Assembly (NCBI GenBank): GCA_043806395.1
Contig: JAZDHC010000015.1
Span: 1 to 8,577 of the forward strand
DNA from: CG2-30-40-21 sp043806395
GTDB lineage: Bacteria > UBA9089 > CG2-30-40-21
Direction of reading: 5' to 3'
Length of the DNA stretch: 8,577 nucleotides
Within the stretch, counting starts at the first letter, position 1. The number at the start of each line of letters is the position of its first letter. Under the pieces are notes generated by a model. It was not told where the DNA came from and made no database searches. It worked only from the letters and a program-made list of their open reading frames with translations. This document shows positions 7,001-8,577 of this stretch, piece by piece. The position numbers were made by a program, and so were the translations under genes.

Positions 7001-7203
7001 CGCCCACTACAGGCATGGTATTGATTAAAACAGAGGATGTTATTCATAAATTGGGACAAAAGGGGGTTGTTGCCGGTATAATGGAAGATGAGATAGCCAG
7101 AATCTTAAAGGAAAAAGATTATAGCCGACCAGTCCTCATTGCATCATCTGTTCCGCCATTAAAGGGAGAATCAGGAAAGTTTGTTTATAAGATTGGAGGG
7201 TAG
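4048..7203 (+). CDS. FapA/DUF342-family protein: two circularly permuted tandem units
   Basis: A 1051-residue cytoplasmic protein with no signal peptide or membrane segment. AGAGGT (4033-4038), 9 nt before the ATG, and a strong promoter upstream support this start. FapA/DUF342 proteins have a right-handed beta-helix of short GNI-V-type turns and are linked in some bacteria to flagellar assembly. Usual order: Jag-N-like segment, PP-x-x-GG region, VTG/PGKN region, helix. Here residues 1-90 begin at the late part (FPGQLICAK, TGEDI, IPGRNV), then helix 1 (about 95-235, GKIISHTGRKGLLFGGEI), a Lys-rich linker (about 251-264), a Jag-N-like segment (306-352), and the early half (368-520: DGSFSF, DGLYLTV, NIIPPRMGGMLMSVEDI, HGNPPLTGEG). 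Unit 2 repeats this order: TGENI, VAGKNV, helix 2 (about 605-745), a Pro/Ser linker (about 790-808), Jag-N-like (816-863), and an early half (893-1051) ending in SVPPLKGES. Period is 513-525 residues. The usual length is about 450-700, so this is a duplicated protein. No flagellar genes are nearby. Role unknown; scaffold-like is a guess. Confidence 0.9.
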   Translation: MSETIFTPIPDNFGEHPLDVFPGQLICAKAEPKQGRAGRTITGEDIPARGEEEITVIPGRNVCVSEDGSRLFALDFGRIVWEKERINVEKILIIKENISDSIEFSGSIEIQGSINDNAIVTAAGNITVSGGIGAAEINAGGNIAVKQDIVKAKIVCEGNLSVNSLKEATITVAGTITIDDSIIKSIVAAGKIISHTGRKGLLFGGEITVKKLLTAKKAGIEGDNEITTIVLSPGAMAYIEIIYPYVNILLGRRTSSTKKAIKKAFYQLEPSGNAIMKNYEEIVIEEENTSSGAISAPILPADMPISVAIEGVALLEEAKNMGADLLQLERDEVDAHLEKQGKIIVFKKGIIGPWVPDKWDELYGPTIDGSFSFENNVDGLYLTVIFSQGAGKKIFSHEVIEEIIAQKFNEIDTSKIEDVFEKRIKKPVRIGPRQYLRGKIEIEISPDQLTATVNIIPPRMGGMLMSVEDIVKALNERTVSFGINIERLVEILHNVEFKIPIVVAHGNPPLTGEGAYLAYQYGEKSDGAVLIGEDAIPGQLLGVKIPSTIGSSGIAVTGENISGLYGRDITLVAGKNVFIDKNRCFSAAFGKVMWQGFRVAVEQIIKVETDADANIETSGKIIIHGNVKEGVKIGGNDIIIHGNVENTVEIMAKGTLIVEGEINKAKIKTALDMSATIIKESQIECGGTLNVSTAIMDSPIIAENVVLSSEGKGLIVGGEVSAQNLIHAKVIGNEDGTPTTVKVGENGILSALGTLHSKVNLVFGKRSMTTKKPAKKVTFKMEKGAMTTQAYEPPSISPSKPPTITISASQCTVPRSIVVPGYSIDEAIQQAAPLLGMPLEELDGDAIPKEQSQISAIRVYPKGVEGPWLESFDNSCIEEHFEEDNIDLDTDANGSFNLINRREGLFLRLRSPVGKGKPITSEQVLAEIERREYTDIDSQRVVEACAEPPKEPVRIGLMQFTTEFGGKFEITISEDKHEVFINITPPTTGMVLIKTEDVIHKLGQKGVVAGIMEDEIARILKEKDYSRPVLIASSVPPLKGESGKFVYKIGG

Positions 7204-7230
7204 TGTCTCTACAATAGGAGAAAAATTATC

Positions 7231-8181
7231 ATGTTGCTTCAAGTACAACACTTAAAAAAATATTTTCAAATAGAGCAGGGATTGCTTGGCAAGCATCTGC
7301 AAGTATTTGCAGTAGACGATGTTTCGTTTAGCATGAAAAGGGGGGAAACGCTGGGACTTGTAGGAGAAAGTGGGTGTGGAAAATCAACCACTGCCAGATT
7401 GGTACTGAGGCTGCTGGAGCCTACAGGCGGGGATGTCTTTTTTGATGGACAGGATATTCTTGGTATGAATTATAAAAACTTGAGAAAGATTCGGGCAAGG
7501 ATGCAGATGGTTTTTCAGGATCCCTTTGGTTCGCTGAATCCACGAATGAATATTGGCAATATTATCGCTGAACCTTTAGCCATTCACAAGATAGCTAAGG
7601 GAAAAGAAAAAGCAGAAAGGGTTTCGTACCTGTTAGAATTAGTAGGATTATCTCCTGCCTGTCAAAATCGTTATCCCCATGAGTTTAGCGGTGGACAACG
7701 GCAGAGGATAGGAATTGCCAGAGCATTAGCTACGAATCCTCATCTTCTGGTACTTGATGAACCAGTTTCTTCACTTGATGTCTCTGTTGCAGCACAAATA
7801 ATCAATCTTTTAATGGATTTACAGGAGCAGCTTCAATTAAGCTATCTCTTTATCTCTCACGACCTTCGTATGGTTAAACAGATAAGCCACAGGATAGCAG
7901 TGATGTATCTGGGAAAGATTGTTGAATTGTGTTCTGTAGATAAATTATACTCCAATCCCTTGCATCCCTATACCAGTGCTCTTCTTTCATCTATTCCGGG
8001 TTTGAGCATTTCTAATAGGGTTATTCTCAAGGGTGATGTTCCCAGCCCGATTAATCCACCATCAGGCTGTAGATTTCATCCCCGATGTCCTCAAGCAAAA
8101 CCAGAATGCAGAATAACAGAACCATTATTAACAGAGGTTTCAACAGATCATTTGGTTGCATGCAGTGGAGGGGAGAGGTAA
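7231..8181 (+). CDS. OppF/DppF-type peptide ABC transporter ATP-binding protein
   Basis: A 316-residue ATPase of the oligopeptide/dipeptide importer class, which powers uptake through inner-membrane permeases. Visible motifs: Walker A GESGCGKST (45-53), Q-loop QDPFGSLNPR (96-105), signature SGGQRQR (153-159), Walker B LLVLDEP with Glu177, D-loop SLD, and switch His210 in ISHD. The C-terminal oligo_HPY region carries LHPYTSALL (244-252) and a cysteine motif GCRFHPRC-x6-C with Cys280, 286, 293 and 311; this motif is reported to bind a 4Fe-4S cluster in some family members. Length is normal and all catalytic residues are intact. AGGAG (7216-7220) is 10 nt before the ATG, and the gene starts 27 bp after the FapA-like stop, so co-transcription is likely. 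No permease, binding protein or partner OppD follows in the 396 bp downstream. OppF versus DppF or another substrate type cannot be told from sequence alone. Confidence 0.93.
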   Translation: MLLQVQHLKKYFQIEQGLLGKHLQVFAVDDVSFSMKRGETLGLVGESGCGKSTTARLVLRLLEPTGGDVFFDGQDILGMNYKNLRKIRARMQMVFQDPFGSLNPRMNIGNIIAEPLAIHKIAKGKEKAERVSYLLELVGLSPACQNRYPHEFSGGQRQRIGIARALATNPHLLVLDEPVSSLDVSVAAQIINLLMDLQEQLQLSYLFISHDLRMVKQISHRIAVMYLGKIVELCSVDKLYSNPLHPYTSALLSSIPGLSISNRVILKGDVPSPINPPSGCRFHPRCPQAKPECRITEPLLTEVSTDHLVACSGGER

Positions 8182-8356
8182 TAGGGTAGTAAGGTAATCG
8201 GTGAATAAAGGAGGAGGCAACTCGATTCTTAAGATTTCTGTAACTACTCAGGTGTAAATAAGGAAAAAGGGGAAAGTAGGGAAAAATGGAAAAAAGAGAG
8301 AGAATTATACTCCTTAATCTCATAATCTGCGATTTTTTATCTGATAGAGTACAAGT

Positions 8357-8409
8357 GTAGCGGAAGGCTTTAGCCTTCCAATAGATGGAAGGCTAAAGCC
8401 TTCCGCTAC
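8357..8409. repeat. Large nested palindrome downstream of the OppF-type gene
   Basis: Two perfect 23-bp arms (8357-8379 and 8387-8409) are separated by the 7-bp loop AATAGAT. Each arm is itself nearly palindromic (GGAAGGCT, TT or AA centre, AGCCTTCC), so the DNA can fold as one long hairpin or as two small ones. As RNA the long stem would be very stable and may end or protect the upstream transcript, though only a weak U-rich tail (TTAATT) follows. It resembles the 2500-2527 palindrome in design. Confidence 0.9.
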
Positions 8410-8506
8410 TTAATTCATAAAGCGAACAATTACAAAAATCGGGACGGTTCACTTTCATCGTTTTTCATATGATTCCTTTCGGGCAAGGAGACATCATCTA
8501 CAGAAT

Positions 8507-8539
8507 ACAACCCCCTAACCCCCTTTTCTAAGGGGGAAT
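8507..8539 (+). repeat. CCCCCTAACCCCC hairpin element, copy 2
   Basis: ACAACCCCCTAACCCCC followed by CCCCCTT/AAGGGGG arms (8519-8525 and 8530-8536) and AAT. It matches the minus-strand copy at 2542-2573 except in the loop, where this copy is one base longer and has a C. Copies are in opposite orientation about 6 kb apart. Confidence 0.8.
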
Positions 8540-8577
8540 ATTGCACTCTCAACTAACCGCAAGCTTTCAAACAAAGG

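Larger units (their letters stand above)
8182..8577. other. Gene-free 3' flank carrying dispersed repeats
   Basis: No convincing coding frame on either strand. It begins with a purine-rich stretch (about 8250-8305, AAAAAGGGGAAAG-like), followed by the nested palindrome at 8357-8409 and the CCCCCTAACCCCC element at 8507-8539. A GGGACGGTTCAC word occurs at 8441-8452. The region looks like an intergenic repeat cluster after the end of the FapA-like/OppF-like transcript. Confidence 0.7.

Noticed and set aside
8051..8323. 90-residue minus-strand open frame across the end of the OppF-type gene
   Set aside because: Half of it overlaps the conserved cysteine region of the ATPase gene; the rest is low-complexity antisense of a purine-rich stretch, giving an artificial Phe/Leu/Pro-rich peptide.

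Overview
The window looks like a chromosomal segment from an uncultivated, low-to-moderate GC, Gram-negative bacterium. The evidence is a PorV/PorQ-type outer-membrane barrel, a secreted protein with a FlgD-like/T9SS-type C-terminal domain, a long-stalk surface protein, and intergenic gaps filled with short palindromic dispersed repeats. This mix is common in candidate phyla such as Omnitrophota, Desantisbacteria, Poribacteria or WOR-3. The phylum assignment is inference only; no rRNA or other phylogenetic marker is present.

Left half (1-3384), minus strand. Three genes for exported or envelope proteins are read in the order 3384 to 1. The first encodes a 260-residue secreted protein (signal peptide, one fibronectin-III-like domain, C-terminal FlgD-Ig/sorting-like domain). 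The second encodes a 293-residue PorV/PorQ-like beta-barrel. The third runs off the left edge: at least 486 residues, with a signal peptide, a conserved N-terminal domain and about 15.7 near-identical 22-residue repeats (66 bp each). A good promoter (TTGACA, 18 bp, TACACT) precedes the first gene, and its predicted leader carries ten perfect copies of a 7-bp repeat. The gaps between the three genes hold palindromic dispersed repeats.

Middle (3385-4047) is a divergent intergenic region. It holds the minus-strand promoter, an AT-rich stretch with no recognisable gene, and a strong plus-strand promoter (TTGACT, 17 bp, TAAAAT).

Right half (4048-8181), plus strand. A 1051-residue FapA/DUF342-family protein is followed after 27 bp by an OppF/DppF-type peptide-ABC-transporter ATPase, probably as one transcript. 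The FapA-like protein is the most unusual item. It consists of two complete FapA periods in tandem, both circularly permuted: the chain begins just before a beta-helix, and the segment that normally precedes that helix is at the end of the period. The tail (8182-8577) holds a large nested palindrome and a second, inverted copy of an intergenic element also found at 2542-2573.

The minus-strand cluster probably builds a cell-surface display module (barrel, sorted protein and long repeat stalk). What links the FapA-like protein to a peptide-transport ATPase is not evident from the sequence.
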